A program made the translations under genes and the position numbers. This document shows positions 1-12,162 of a stretch of DNA of 64,000 bases, one piece after another (the stretch's first letter is position 1; every line of letters starts with the position of its first letter). The notes beneath the pieces were generated by a model, which saw only the letters and a program-made list of their open reading frames with translations, made no database searches and had not been told where the DNA came from. This DNA is from Paramecium tetraurelia (taxonomy: Eukaryota; Ciliophora; Oligohymenophorea; Peniculida; Parameciidae), in assembly GCF_000165425.1 (NCBI RefSeq), contig NW_001799222.1:1-64000 (forward strand), read 5' to 3'.

Positions 1-3000
1 GAGTTGTATTTACAGCATTAAAGCAAGATAATACTTCATGAATGAACTATATATTAATAATAATAATTACCTTGAAGCATATTTTGAAAACTGCTAAAGT
101 TCCTGGATAATGGTTGAATATCTTATGTTTTCCTGATTCATAAATTTCATCTATACTATTTCACAATCTATTCTAGAATTTTATGGTGTTTGTTATTATT
201 TAATTTCAATTGAGACTAATTCAAAATAAATGAAGTAAGAAAATGCAATGAAAATACCATGAAACAGTAAAATTGGGTATTCATTTAATATTAGATTATT
301 ATCTTCAATTTTATTCTCATTTTGAGAATAAGAGATATTTTCTTATGAAACTGAATTATAGGGAGATTAAATTAAAAATATACTTCCTAATTGTTGGCAT
401 TTACAAGATATTTATACAGTTTTATTATCAATTTCTTCAGTTGATAATTCACATTTATAGAAATTTCCATCCTTATTGATATTAAAACAATCATATGAAT
501 AGAGTTTTTCTTAAGAAACTTGTTCTTAGCAATATGGAGTTTAAAGCATGTCCATTATATATTATCTAGGTGCAGATTGATAATCAATATAACGATCATT
601 ATAAAGATGATTCTTTAAAGTAGCTTTCTTCAAGGTCTTTTCATTTATTTCGAGAATAGTTAAATTAAAGAATTTTTGCAATTAGGATTATAACTTTTGA
701 GATAAATTTAAATAGTTGTAATTTAATTCTATTTGTTCTTTCTAAACAAAATCAATTAATCCATCTAATAAATCTCTTTCAATATTAAATTGTTTATTTA
801 TCATTTCTTTTGTATTTTTGGATAATTACCATATTAGAATTAGTCCATTATTACTTAATTGAAACCCATTAACCTTTGCTTGAATATTAAGATGCTTTGC
901 AATCTTTTCAATCAGACTTATTAATCCTTCTGCTACATTAATAATCTAATCTTTATCTTAATTGGAAGTAATAGTGGCTTTTGGGATTTTAAGGAAGATA
1001 TCATCAGTTAAATACAATATAGCTGATAAAGAGTTTATAATAGCTTATTTTTTTTAATACAATTTTTCATCCAAGAACACATCTTTTTGGAGAATTTATT
1101 CATTAAAATCTGCAAGCTTTTTTATCATTTTCTGAGTGATTGACATAATTTATTTTAGTTCTTCTAGCAAACTAGGTGGAGTGACAGTTAATGAAATATT
1201 AACATTTGTAATGTTGACATAAAAGGTTTTTGTGAAATTTTCAAAACAACTGTTTAAATTTTCATTTTATAATCTAGAAGAAGAGTACGAATCTTTATTT
1301 TGAATTATTCTTTTATACAATTTAATAGTTTGATATACTAACAATTGATCATCAATATTATCAGCTCTCAAATAGGTTTGTATATTTGTATATAACTAAT
1401 TAGACAAAGCAATACAATTTAATCGTCGTAATGATTCAATACAATTTCTAATAATAATGAAATTTAGAAATTTAAATTCTATTACTGAATTTTGTTCTAG
1501 GAACAATTGAGCACAGTCTTTGTTACATTTAGCTATTTTTCAATATTTAAGTAAGATCCTTTTGAATCCATTGCCTAAATTAGAAGAATGCCATCAGAGA
1601 ATGGAAGAGTGACTTATACAGTATAAGAACTTGAATAACTGCTCAAGATTAATGAATAATCAGTTGTTCTATTCAGAAAATCAATTAAATCTTATTTTTA
1701 AAGAAAATATCTCAATTGGTAAGTAAAAGGAGCTGATTCAGAAAAATGGCAAACTGTAATTACCTTTTAGGGTTTAAAAGCTTAAACTGTTTAGTCACTT
1801 AAACTGACTAAACATGTAGGAGGCTAATTAACATTTATTTATAAATCTTCTTGACTAGGTATTATTTCATTTGTAAATTAAGCCAAAAAGTTCAGATTTG
1901 TTTTATCTCCTTTTGTAAATTCCTAAAATTAGTCAAACATACGAAATTCTTATTAAAAGTATTCAGATAATAATATCTATACAAGTTTGAAGTTATAAAT
2001 AATAGCTACTTGATAATCGACAAGATACTGCCTATCTTCAAAAGGAATAGTAAAAGTGAACTCCAAATTTTCAAAGTTATTTATTGCCCTCATTAAATAC
2101 CCTTTACTATAAGTTACATTCAATAATTTAAAATCATTATCTAAATAGACAATATTTTATTTAAACATATCTGAGTATTAGTTTTTTGAAGCCACTACTG
2201 ACCAACTTTAAATAGTGTAAGGTTTGATAGTTTATTTGGGAATTACTTGGACACTTTCAGTTTTATTGATTTAGATTAATTTTTGATTTAAATTCTTACA
2301 AAGTGAATTCATAGTCAGGTCAGCACATTCAACATTTATTGAAATACCAGGATCCTCATTCCAGTCATATTGAGTATCAAAATCTTTACATGATATGTAT
2401 ATATGAGTTTCTTTTCTATAATTCTGAAACTTTTTAGTGCCTTAAAATTAACAAAGTATACCTCCAGAGGTAATGTCAATTGTAATGTTTCTTTTAATTG
2501 AAAAATTAAGTAAAGCATCAAGGGTTGTTTATTCGAAAGTGTATGCAGTTCTAGAAGTTAAGGTATAATTTAAAATAGTAACACTAAAACTGCTTTGATT
2601 TGTGATTTCTGAATAATTTACTCTTGATGATTTTGAATTGGAATCGTTTCTATAAACTTCCACTAAGGACATAGTATATTTAGAATGATCACCTTATGTT
2701 GCTACTGTCTATTCAGAACAACCCTTTTTATTAATTTTAAATTCCAAAACAATAGTTTCATAATTAAAATACATGGGTTTTGAAACCCCAAGAATGGTGG
2801 GAAATTGACCAGAATGGGTTTCCAATTTAATTTTTTGTATACTTTTTTAGGCAACAAAATTTTGAAAGTCTAAAAAGAATGTAATTTTGGACTGATTAGG
2901 CAGAGTTTAAAATGGGATAACTAATTCTAAAATCTATAATTTAGTTAATAAAGCAACAAAATTGTCAAGGTCACCATTTCAATTAGATCCATCTACCGAA

Positions 3001-5228
3001 TAGGTCCATTTTATTTCAATGAAATCTCTAAATCCATCATTCATTTTTAATTTCAAGGATATTGTATTATCATCGCAAGGATTTATAATTGAAGTTGGTA
3101 AATCATATAATATAATTGGAGAGACTGGGTTTAAGGGACTTTTAATATAATTGAAGATAAACACATTTAACTTTTTATCGCATTCTTGATGACCGAAATT
3201 GCTATTATAAAATATAATCTTATCCCCTGGAATGAATTTGGGCTAATATCCTACCTTCAAAATTAATTTTGTATCATCAACAGGGTCAATATAACAACTA
3301 GGATTCTTACCAAGTAATTAATATGTTTGATTTTCTAATATTACGAAGCAGACATTATCTGAAAATTGAGTAGTAAAATATTATGGATTCATTAATTGTT
3401 AGATAAGACTCTCAAAATTTTGCAAGAAGTGCAATTAGTAATTGAATTTTGGCATGTATAACAAGTAATATCACAAGTTTAGCATAAGCCGGCAATTTCA
3501 GTAGTTTCAGGCATGCATATGCAGTTTTTAGTTTTGGTATCTAGTATTCTCATTAATGATTAATCGCATTCAACACAATTTCTAAAACTGATCTTACAAT
3601 TTAAGCAATTTTGATCACATTTACTACATTTACCCAAATCATTAACAAAATAGCCTGTAATGCATGGACAATTATTTCCATCTAAATGTCAAGTAACTTC
3701 GCAAGATGTACAATAATCAGCATTGTTTTAACAAGTCAAACATTAACTCTAGCATTGATGACAATGAGGAGAAATTCCATCATCATAATATCCAGGTAAA
3801 CATTGACATATTCCTTAATTAAATACTCTGAAGGAAGTTGACATTTCTATGCAAGATTGACAAAATTTATATCCAGAGGAATTACAAGTAAAACAAGAAT
3901 AATGACATTTTGCACAAGTTTCCTCTCCAGCATCATAATAAGAATCCAAACAATTACAAGCTAGCATCTATAAATTTTATAATCTATTAGATGTAGATGA
4001 ACATGAAATACATTTTGTAAAAGCAGAGCTGCATTAAAAACAAGAATAGTGACATTCTATTAATGATAGTAATCTAAATTACTTTAGCATTTAGAATTAG
4101 ATCCGTTATCAAAATATCCCTCTTAACATAGACATTTCTAGTTGATAAGGATTCTAAAAGAGTTTTGATAACAAGATAGACATGTAGTCTCTACTCCTGC
4201 GCAAGTTTCACACCTATAATTGCATTCTAATATTTAGAACTAAAATCATACATTAACACTTTGGCTTGCCAATATTAAAATAATGAGGAGAACAAGGACA
4301 ACTAGAATTTGATAAAACCCTCTTCTCACTAGCCAAGCATTGTGTACATTGATTAGATTTAGGCCCATTACAATTTAAGCAAGAATAATGGCAACCTATG
4401 TTAAATTAATATGATATAACTTTGACAGCGAACTCTGCCTAAAATTTAATAACTACTAATGGTAACTCCGTTTGACTTAGTTTTGCAAATACAAACATTT
4501 CCTTATAAGTATCTATCTGTTTTACAAGATAGGCAATTATCAGCAGTAGCTGTACAATCCAAGCAATACGCACTGCATGCTAACGATTATTTTGACCTAT
4601 ACCTGTACATTCAGGCCTTCCGGCATCATAGTATTTACTCATGCAAGAACAGGATCCTGAAGGATCCAATTTTCTCATAATTTAAGTATAACAGGATGTG
4701 CATTAATTTGATTTATCACCATTACACTTTTAGCAAGAGCTATGGCAAACTACTTTGAATCATATATATACCTAAGCAGATTGGATTGCCAGGTTGATCA
4801 TATGTTTTGGCTGGGCAAGAACAAGAATTTTTATTTCCTAGATCCCTAAGAGAGAGAAGTGGACAAGATGTACAATTCTAAATTGTGCCACTGCAATTTG
4901 CACAACGATATGAGCAACCTGTGGTTTACTATAATTATTACTTTAACACATCGGGTCACCGATTGCTTTTTCAATATATGTATATTGACAGACACACCTA
5001 TTAGTCTTAAATTCTCTATTATTACTAGAGGCACATGTTAGATAATTATTTAGAGCTGGACCAAAGCAGGTCATGCATGTATAATGGCAGGCTATAAAAA
5101 AAAAAAAGTACGGGAACATTTTCCTAATTCACAGAAAGGTGTTGTATTTTAGAAGGAGATGAATAAGATGATTAAAAACTACGCCAAATGAATATTATTC
5201 TAAATTCTGTATAAAATATAAGAGTCAT
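1..5228 (-). CDS. Cysteine-rich / REJ-like / GPS membrane protein, 3' end beyond window, interrupted
   Basis: The 5' end lies to the right and the gene runs off the left edge. From about 5160 down to 3423 it encodes repeated cysteine clusters (CxxC, CxCxxGYYD-type units) as in furin-like/TNFR-like repeats of large ciliate surface proteins. About 3420-1550 resembles the receptor-for-egg-jelly (REJ) region of polycystin-1 relatives. About 500-370 is a GPS-like motif ending CKCQQLGSIFLI, followed near 250-190 by a hydrophobic segment that could be the first membrane helix. Introns visible: 5092-5111, 4919-4941, 4750-4771, 4580-4602, 4396-4420, 4227-4251, 4057-4082 and 47-70. Problems: TGA codons in frame at 3689-3691 and 2979-2981, a one-base shift in the A4T4 tract near 3414-3421, an unclear frame change (or a 38-nt intron) near 1450-1500, and a start (ATG at 5226-5228) not in frame with the cysteine repeats. 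It is either a young pseudogene or poor assembly. The domain calls are inference from motif shape. Confidence 0.6.
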
Positions 5229-5926
5229 GGATTTTTATTTCAAAAATAAGAGAAGTTGAAGTGCAACTTGTTATAATCTTGAACATGAATATTTGAATAA
5301 ATAAATTCTATCTAAATGTTCCTTTAATATCACTTGTAGGAAGAATCTGACTATAAATTGAAAATATGCCTTTAATTTAATTTTTGTATGAGAAATCAAC
5401 TACTTCTAGTAGTTAGATTGGAATATTTAGGAGAATATCGGCTAATAACTCTGTGATGAATTATTTGAAATGGATGATGAAAGTTTGAGTTTATTTTATA
5501 TAGATAAAGTCAATTCAAAATAATATTCCTTGCATATTGAAAAATGTTGTTAGTTAGGCACTCTTTTTTATGACCAAATATCTCTTACAAATATATAGGG
5601 TCTGGTTATAGAATTTTCAAACTTTTGTTGAATTTGCCTGAAAATAATTTTAAATTTGCTTTTTTCTCATAAAGAATAAACACATCATATCATTTTTTTG
5701 TCTTCTCTATAATTTGCAAAAAAAATTACAAAATAATAAAATACTCAATCATTATGAAATATTTTATAAATTTATTTTCAAAATGAAAAAAAAGTAATTT
5801 TTTTTTATGAATAAACCATGATTAAATTGTAAATTAAACCTCAAAAATAAATTAGAATTAATCAATGATAACTTTTAAGTTGATTTTTGTTACGTTATCC
5901 ATTACTTTAGCGATTTTTCTCAGACT
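5229..5926. other. AT-rich stretch without a supported gene
   Basis: I see no sustained frame on either strand under the ciliate code, no RNA gene and no repeat array. It lies upstream of the cysteine-rich gene and downstream of the minus-strand relics that follow. Confidence 0.5.
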
Positions 5927-6848
5927 TCAATTATTCTTGGGGAGCTTGCTTACTTTTGATTTTCCTTTCCTGTTCTCATAATCAATACCCACCTCAAAGG
6001 CCTCTTTTATTTAATCTATTAAATTTCTCTGTAACCCGATGTAGATAAAGTTCTCAATCCATCTTAAGATATATACATTTTTACAAATGATTACTATGGA
6101 GTTAAAAACGTTTGGTATTAACTTAGATAATCAATGATATATAGCCTCCTACTAGTGACAACCTAGAGTTTTTTAAATATTGTCAGATCAGAATTATTCT
6201 CTTTATGATTTACAAATCATCCTCCAAATTCGATAACATTTTAATATTTCTGCAATTATTTCATATAATATTTATTGGAATGCAGAACACAATTATTCGA
6301 TAATTATTGTAGTTGACTCTAAAGTAAAAGAAAATCGTTATGTGTGTTGAAGTTTACAAAAATTACTTTTATTATCTATTCTAATAATTATTATTCATTT
6401 CCCTTTTCAATAAATCAGTTATTTGTTCATTTTAAACTCTTAGTTTTTCGTTAAATTTGAATATCATTAATCTAGTGCTAGGTAGACATCATTTTAAGTT
6501 CAAATTCCTTATTTTTGGGCAGAATAATTTGTGCAAATGAAGTATAAAAAGATCTGTTCCAGCAAATTTCAACCAAATTGAATTAAACTTAAAATCTTTC
6601 TAATTATAGCCCACACATTTGATAATGACTTGTTGTCATAAATTTTGTGATTTGCAATAGTTGTTTTAATTTAACGTTCTCATTAAAGTAGCTGAATAAT
6701 TACAGCTATTTATTTTTGTCTGTGCTTAAAATTGAGATGTATAGAGCTCCAAGGAATTAATTTTTATGAATGAGCATTCTTCATCATCATAAAATTTAAT
6801 GAAAAAATATTCTTTTTTATTGTATTTAATTTTATAACTACTGAACAT
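5927..6848 (-). pseudogene. Degraded coding relic, unknown family
   Basis: Two blocks keep the look of Paramecium protein sequence with intact stretches between TGA codons. The first (6848 down to 6636) starts MFSSYKIKYNKKEYFFIKFY and continues, in the same frame after TGA at 6636-6638, through a stretch containing WLKFAGTDLFILHLHK down to about 6495. The second (about 6120 down to a TGA at 5927-5929) reads through RWIENFIYIGLQRNLIDQIK and ends KVSKLPKNN. In between, no frame stays open. This pattern suggests the remains of one or two genes on the minus strand. I do not recognise the family. It may belong with the neighbouring RPN13 relic as part of a decaying duplicated block. Confidence 0.4.
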
Positions 6849-6866
6849 AATGTTACAATTGATGAA

Positions 6867-7746
6867 TCAAATATTTTTATTTTCATGATTTACTAGTGTA
6901 GTAATAGCTTTTACAAAGGCTATGAGGCTATCAAATTCCTTCCCTAGAATAGAATTATCTAGTTCTAATTATTGTAAGACAGAGCTTTGTTCTCTTCCTT
7001 GTACGGCTAAGCAAAGTTGATCTAAAGCTTATTTGAATTATGGACTTAAGAGATTTTCTCTAAAATATTGCATGCTTTGTTGATCAACTGGTAAATATCT
7101 AAGCTAACATTCTTTAATGTTCTTTCAAAGCTTCAAATAATCCTAGTCTTATATCACAGTAAAACGGAATTCACTAGTCAATATATTGCTTAATTATAGG
7201 CCTTAATTTGTATGTCTATATATATTGCTACTAAAATAATTCTAATAACTATTATTAATTAATATTAATTAAAGGATATCTTTATTAGGATTCTAAATAA
7301 TTATTTTATGTAACAACAAATTCTGGCTGCTATTAATTTATTGAAGAATATGCCTCAAATTATATTAGATTGCCAATGATTTATGAATCAAGAACCATCT
7401 TGAACTAATGTATGAACGTTTCATCCTCACTAACATCATTATTCTTTTTAGAATATATTTTAGATTACTTGCATCCAAAAAAAATATTTTGAATCTTCAT
7501 CTGTGATCTTCAGTAAATAAACTCTATGCTATCCCTTAACTTTCTCAAAATTGTAGTTCCTTTAAAGATAGCTCTTTCCCAAGTATTGTTTATTTAATTA
7601 CAAATTCTAATCTACTATTTTGATCCAAATTATACCACTTGAGCCATAATTCATTTTCATCATTCAAATTTAAGTTTAACAATCCTTTGGTTTTTTGCAT
7701 TACTACTGTTTTAGTTTCCTGATTAAATTCCACAAGGAATACTCAT
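6867..7746 (-). pseudogene. RPN13/ADRM1-like proteasomal ubiquitin receptor, decayed
   Basis: The N-terminal half matches the Pru domain of Rpn13: it begins FLVEFNQETK, has the W-containing strand ELWLKWYNLDQNSRLEF, and ends in the diagnostic strand RVYLLKITDEDSKYFFWMQ. The C-terminal half matches the DEUBAD (UCH37-binding) domain, with QLRYLPVDQQSMQ and NLLSPQFKQALDQLCLAVQG. Known family members bind ubiquitin and Rpn2 at the proteasome base. The copy is broken: a one-base excess in a T4 tract inside the Pru domain, a one-base excess in an A3 tract before RYLPVD, a TGA within the linker just before IPFYCDIRLG, and an ATG (7744-7746) out of frame with the next codons. The final stop is 6867-6869. 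After the whole-genome duplications known in Paramecium, loss of one copy is common, so an intact paralogue elsewhere is expected (inference). Confidence 0.65.
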
Positions 7747-9009
7747 TTCCTAATTCATAATTGATTATAATATTTTAATCTAAATTGTTTTTATGATAAG
7801 AATGATAATTTTATATGAAATAATATCTATTAATAATAGGACAGATGATGAAACAATAATCAGAATAAAATAATACCATCATGAATTTTTGTGATTTTGA
7901 ATTCTCAAAATACAAAGAGTATCAAGATAGTTTAGATTATTTTAAATCTTTATTCTGAATCTTCTTGTTTTAATTCTATACGAATTATCAGATTCAATTC
8001 AAAAATCTCTTTATTATCCTATGTATTAAAGTGTTTATTAAATAATCACTGTAGTTAAACTGTGATTGCTTTTTTTTCATATTTTAATTTGTTCTGACTA
8101 AATTACAATTATTTCTTATTTCCTTTAGCATTGCTATCTAAACTTGATATTTTTTTAGAAACATTAAATATATAGGCTAATTAAATCGCAGAGATTACAG
8201 TTATTCTCAAGTGCGATCATTTATATTTCAATATTTTAAATTAATTATTATAATTATCACAGAATTAAGAAAATAACTAAATATTATTAATAACTCTATT
8301 GGTTTACCAGAGTTATTTTATTTAAGAAAATAGTAGCAGATAATTGCATACCCTCCTAAATTTTTTTAATTAAATCAATTAAATTCCAAAATTAAATTAA
8401 ATACAAAATTTGATAATTAATTAATTGATAATCAATTTTTATTCTTAAGAAAAATCTATCGTTTTACTACTAATGTTGTCTGCCTTCGTGTTTAATAATT
8501 AATTTGCTGATTATTTTAGTCCAGATTGATTAAATAAATTTTTTTTAATTTCTTGAAAACAACACTCCAACCTATATTAAATGTCAAGTACATTTTTTGT
8601 TATTGTGAAATTCTTATAGATGAGATTATATAGCATAATTTACAAATTAAGCAAATCTCACCATTATCATATTGTCATAATTAGTCATTGATTGGAATTA
8701 GCCAAAGCAATTATCGCCATATTGAGGTTAACTTTCACTGCATAATTTAGATAGACTTGCACAGTCTTGATTGAACTTATTATAACATAAGACGGTTGTT
8801 CAGATCTGATCGGTATTGATTGCTAGTTTTCAATATCTATTTTTAGAATAAATAATTAAAAAGGCAAATCACATATCAGATATTTTATTAATTAATATAT
8901 TAATGATTAGGGTTTAACTGCTGCTAATTTTAGTAGGAATTATTATTGGATAGGTATAATTTAACATAATAGCTAGGCCAAAGAGTATTAATTACCACTT
9001 AAATTAAAT
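7747..9009. other. Long AT-rich spacer; possible upstream extension of the next gene
   Basis: No gene is supported between 7747 and about 8690. From about 8690 to 9009 one plus-strand frame, the frame of the following membrane-protein gene, stays free of TGA. It could therefore hold additional N-terminal sequence or an upstream exon of that gene, but I find no convincing start there. Confidence 0.4.
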
Positions 9010-10574
9010 ATGACAGATGTAGGATGTGATTACATCGAACATTTTGAATTTACTCTGGCCGATAATACAGCCTAAGTGATTGGTTAGTTTAATTCTACAG
9101 GAGGATTTTATTAAGTATTGAATTGTATTATCGATTTAGCTAAGTGGCTTCAAAGATTATTAAGGTGTAGTGGATAACAAATTACATGCTTGTGATATAC
9201 ATTACACAACTTGGTAATATTCAATCAAACAAATGAGATTATACAGAAAGGCTCAAAACTTAATAATTGTTGAATAGGATGCATAATTGTAGAGTGCATA
9301 GAGTTAGGAACTGGAACTTTAATTAATATTTGAACAGACTCAATATGATTTGTAATCGAACTAAGAACTTGCTGATAGAAAAACAGCTATTGTTTCAGTG
9401 TTCTTTACTACTGGTTACTCAGGAATATAATCTCATTTACCTGATGGAATAGATATGCTTCTTCCATTTACATAAATTGTATATTGATTTTATTGATTTT
9501 AGAATCGTAAAAAGCCAACTTAATAATTTAATGTGGATTTAAATCCAGATCGATAATTGGATGCCATATAAAGATATTTCTTTTAGTATATGACTTTTGT
9601 TGGTAAGGACGGAGATAAACTGTAAAACATGTACTTTAACAGAAAAAAATTTTACATTCCTTAATCATTTGTAGATACATTCTTTGGTACCTCACAAGAA
9701 TACTAAACTATCCCAAATTCAAATCCAACCGCTGTCTCATAAGATGAAATGGATGAAGAGATGGTAAAGATATGTTATGGAACTTTGGAAGAAACTGTTT
9801 TAAGATAGAATTACGCTGTTTGGCTTTGGATTGTCGGATTATTAGTGTGGTGGATTGTTATGGTTTGCACTGAAAACGATACAGAATCAGTATTTTTGGA
9901 AGAATACAAAGATAACAGATTAACTATGATTCCTTTGTACAGTATGTACAAATTAAACAATGATATATTCTTCTCAAAATTATCAAGGTAATCTCATTAT
10001 TTGTTATACTTTGCTTGGGAAATTCTAATAATTTCTATATTATATGGATAATTCCATGAAGATAGAACTTACGAAGTTGGAGATGCAATTATTCTTTGGT
10101 ATGGAATTGTAGCAATAGTACTCGCTTGGCCAGTGGGCTACTTTTTTGGATGGATCGTTTTTACTGCTAGGGAGTAACACAAAGAAAAAATTAAATTGGA
10201 GATAGATTATAAACAAATTACTGTATCAATATTATTTATTAATTTAGAGCAAATAATCTCCAGAAGCTGAAAAATTACATGCAGCCATATTAGATGAAGA
10301 GAATAGAATGTACACAACTTGGTATGTGTATTATGGATTTATGTTTCTGGCATTGTGGGCTTGCGTCCTAATAAGCATATGGATGATGAAGTTTGTAGAT
10401 GCAGACACTTCAGCTTATTGGGTGGCCACAATATTTGTTATGATCTTCATGGATCAAATTGTGTTGGATTCAATTGTTCCTTTTCTACCATTGATTGGGG
10501 CTGTTCAAAAATATAGAGGATATTGGTATGACGCAGAATTGGCAAGTTTATGGAAACATCGTGAAGAATTATGA
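9010..10574 (+). CDS. Polycystin-like multi-pass membrane protein
   Basis: The spliced frame gives 496 aa, with introns at 9115-9139, 9479-9502 and 10223-10247. About five membrane segments lie in the second half: WLWIVGLLVWWIVMVC, HYLLYFAWEILIISILYG, IILWYGIVAIVLAWPVGYFF, FMFLALWACVLISIW and WVATIFVMIFMDQIVLDSIV. The order of an LYSMY-type loop, a soluble linker, a helix ending ILYG and a helix ending in VGYFFGW recalls the region between the PLAT domain and the later helices of polycystin-1 family proteins. No PLAT domain is obvious. ATG 9010 is the first in-frame ATG I trust, but the frame is open upstream, so the N-terminus may be longer. The two 25-nt introns and the in-frame 24-nt intron all have GTA...TAG ends. 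The family link is inference. Confidence 0.7.
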
Positions 10575-10621
10575 TTTTACAATAAAACATAACATCATTC
10601 CATTTCATTTCCATTCTTTGT

Positions 10622-10960
10622 TCATAATGCAATAATTTACAGGTTACTTAGTTAAACAGTTTCGACTTTTCTCTTATGTCCAGCAGGATTTAATACAATA
10701 TAAGCTGTTAAGACATTATATGTATATAATATCAAGCATATCTAAATGTTCTTCCAAATCTTTCCTTTTAATTCGAGCTACCATCAAATTCTCAGATTAA
10801 TACGAAAAGAAACTGATTAATAAAAAATGAAACTTAAAATTCGATGATGGAATATACTTCTTCTCAAAGGTTTTAATTACACATTCACAGTTCAATTTCT
10901 ATTTAAAAAAAGAACAATGTAATAAGGAACACTTGTCGTTTGTAATTGCACAGCAAAATT
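10622..10960 (-). CDS. Possible small minus-strand gene or fragment
   Basis: Two overlapping minus-strand frames look protein-like here. One ends at TGA 10622-10624 and contains TAYIVLNPAGHKRKVETV after a hydrophobic stretch (QICLILYTYNVLTAY). The other contains MVARIKRKDLEEHLDM. They occupy overlapping DNA, so at most one is real unless splicing joins parts of them. The stop lies 48 nt past the end of the upstream plus-strand gene (tail-to-tail). I do not recognise the family and found no clear start. Confidence 0.3.
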
Positions 10961-11199
10961 CAGAGTTGTGAATGAATTTAATTCAATTGATTAATTCCCC
11001 TTTAAATTTGCAAATTGATAACCGATCAATAAAATATTCCTATAAGATTAAAAGTAGACTTAGTTTAACACAAATTTCGTAGGATAATTTAATATCAATT
11101 TGTTGTATAAATAGGTTTAGCATTATTTCTAGGATTAAAAATGAAAGAGATTGAATAAAAGCAAATATATATAACAAAATTTGATTTAATAATATAAAA

Positions 11200-12144
11200 A
11201 TGATGAATACGATAAATCAATCATCTGCATATCTGCATACATTAATATATGTTTCTTCTTACATTATTAGCAAATCGATTTATAGACTGTATAAAGAGAG
11301 TATTAACCAATTATTAAACTAGGATAATTTGGTGAAAGTAGTTCAAACTAAAAGAGAGGTCGATACTAAAGAAAAAGAATCAAGATTCTTTTGTTAGGAT
11401 TTCCAACATTCTTATGCTTAATTCACAGTTACACAACAATGTATCAATCGTACAAGCTTGATTTTAAAACCCTTATTTAATGGAATAACAATTCCAAAGT
11501 TTGTATGGGAATTGCAATTTCATTTTACATGAGTTTTGTATTATATGGTGGACCTATTTACCATGAATTTTGGGTATCTCTATTTGATTCAAATTAGAAC
11601 GGCAACTTAAAAAAGAAATTGGGCAAACTTTAATTCAATAAGTTTAGATGGGACTACTTTTCTAAAATAGTTGTGGTAATATAAACGATAAAATTTAGAC
11701 TCCATTAATTGAAGAATTAATTTTTAGAGGATTTACGAATAATTCTTTCAATCCAGAGTACAAGAATAATCATTTTTATATGATATATTCAACTTTTCTT
11801 TATTTACTAGGTATATTAATAATATTATTAAAGTTCGTTTAATATTATTTGAGCCCAAATAATTGTCTGCAAATAAATGGAATTACGTTAAACAGATTGC
11901 AAAGTCCTTATCACTTGGAGTGTATCTGTCCTACGTTCTAGTTTAAACCGAAACATTGATAGCAGTTGTTATTAATCACGGCTGCATCAACTTTATGGGA
12001 TCACCTAACATACAAGATTTACTAAAAGGCAATTATTCTCGCGAGTTGAGATTCAGTAATATTTTAGTTCTTATTGTAGAAATAATGAGGTTTTATTTCT
12101 TAGGATTTTTGGCTTTTCTCATTTTTTGTTTACTAGTATTATGA
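11200..12144 (+). CDS. RCE1/CPBP-type CAAX prenyl protease homologue
   Basis: Splicing three 23-nt introns (11300-11322, 11676-11698, 11811-11833) gives 291 aa. The family (CAAX protease 2, ER membrane) removes the last three residues from prenylated proteins. Visible features: an N-terminal hydrophobic segment (YLHTLIYVSSYII), a second (ILLLGFPTFLCLIH), motif 1 TPLIEELIFRGF with the catalytic-type Glu pair and Arg, motif 3 VVINHGCINFMGSP with HxxxN and the RCE1-like G-x-P, and a hydrophobic C-terminal segment. Motif 2, the FxxAHxHH histidine cluster expected after YSTFLYLL, is missing: the chain passes directly to VRLILFEPKQ across the third intron, which ends in AAG rather than TAG. The protein may therefore be inactive, or this splice call may be wrong. 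Confidence 0.75.
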
Positions 12145-12162
12145 ATTAAATTTATATGTAAA

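Noticed and set aside
2979-3691. TGA as a sense codon (Trp or Sec) in this genome
   Set aside because: Many intact genes in the window use TGA only as terminator and none of the well-conserved ones needs it internally, so local damage or error is simpler.
4459-5041. Short open frames on both strands around 4459-5041
   Set aside because: They are shadows of the cysteine-rich exons, which show regular CxxC spacing once 22-23-nt introns are removed.
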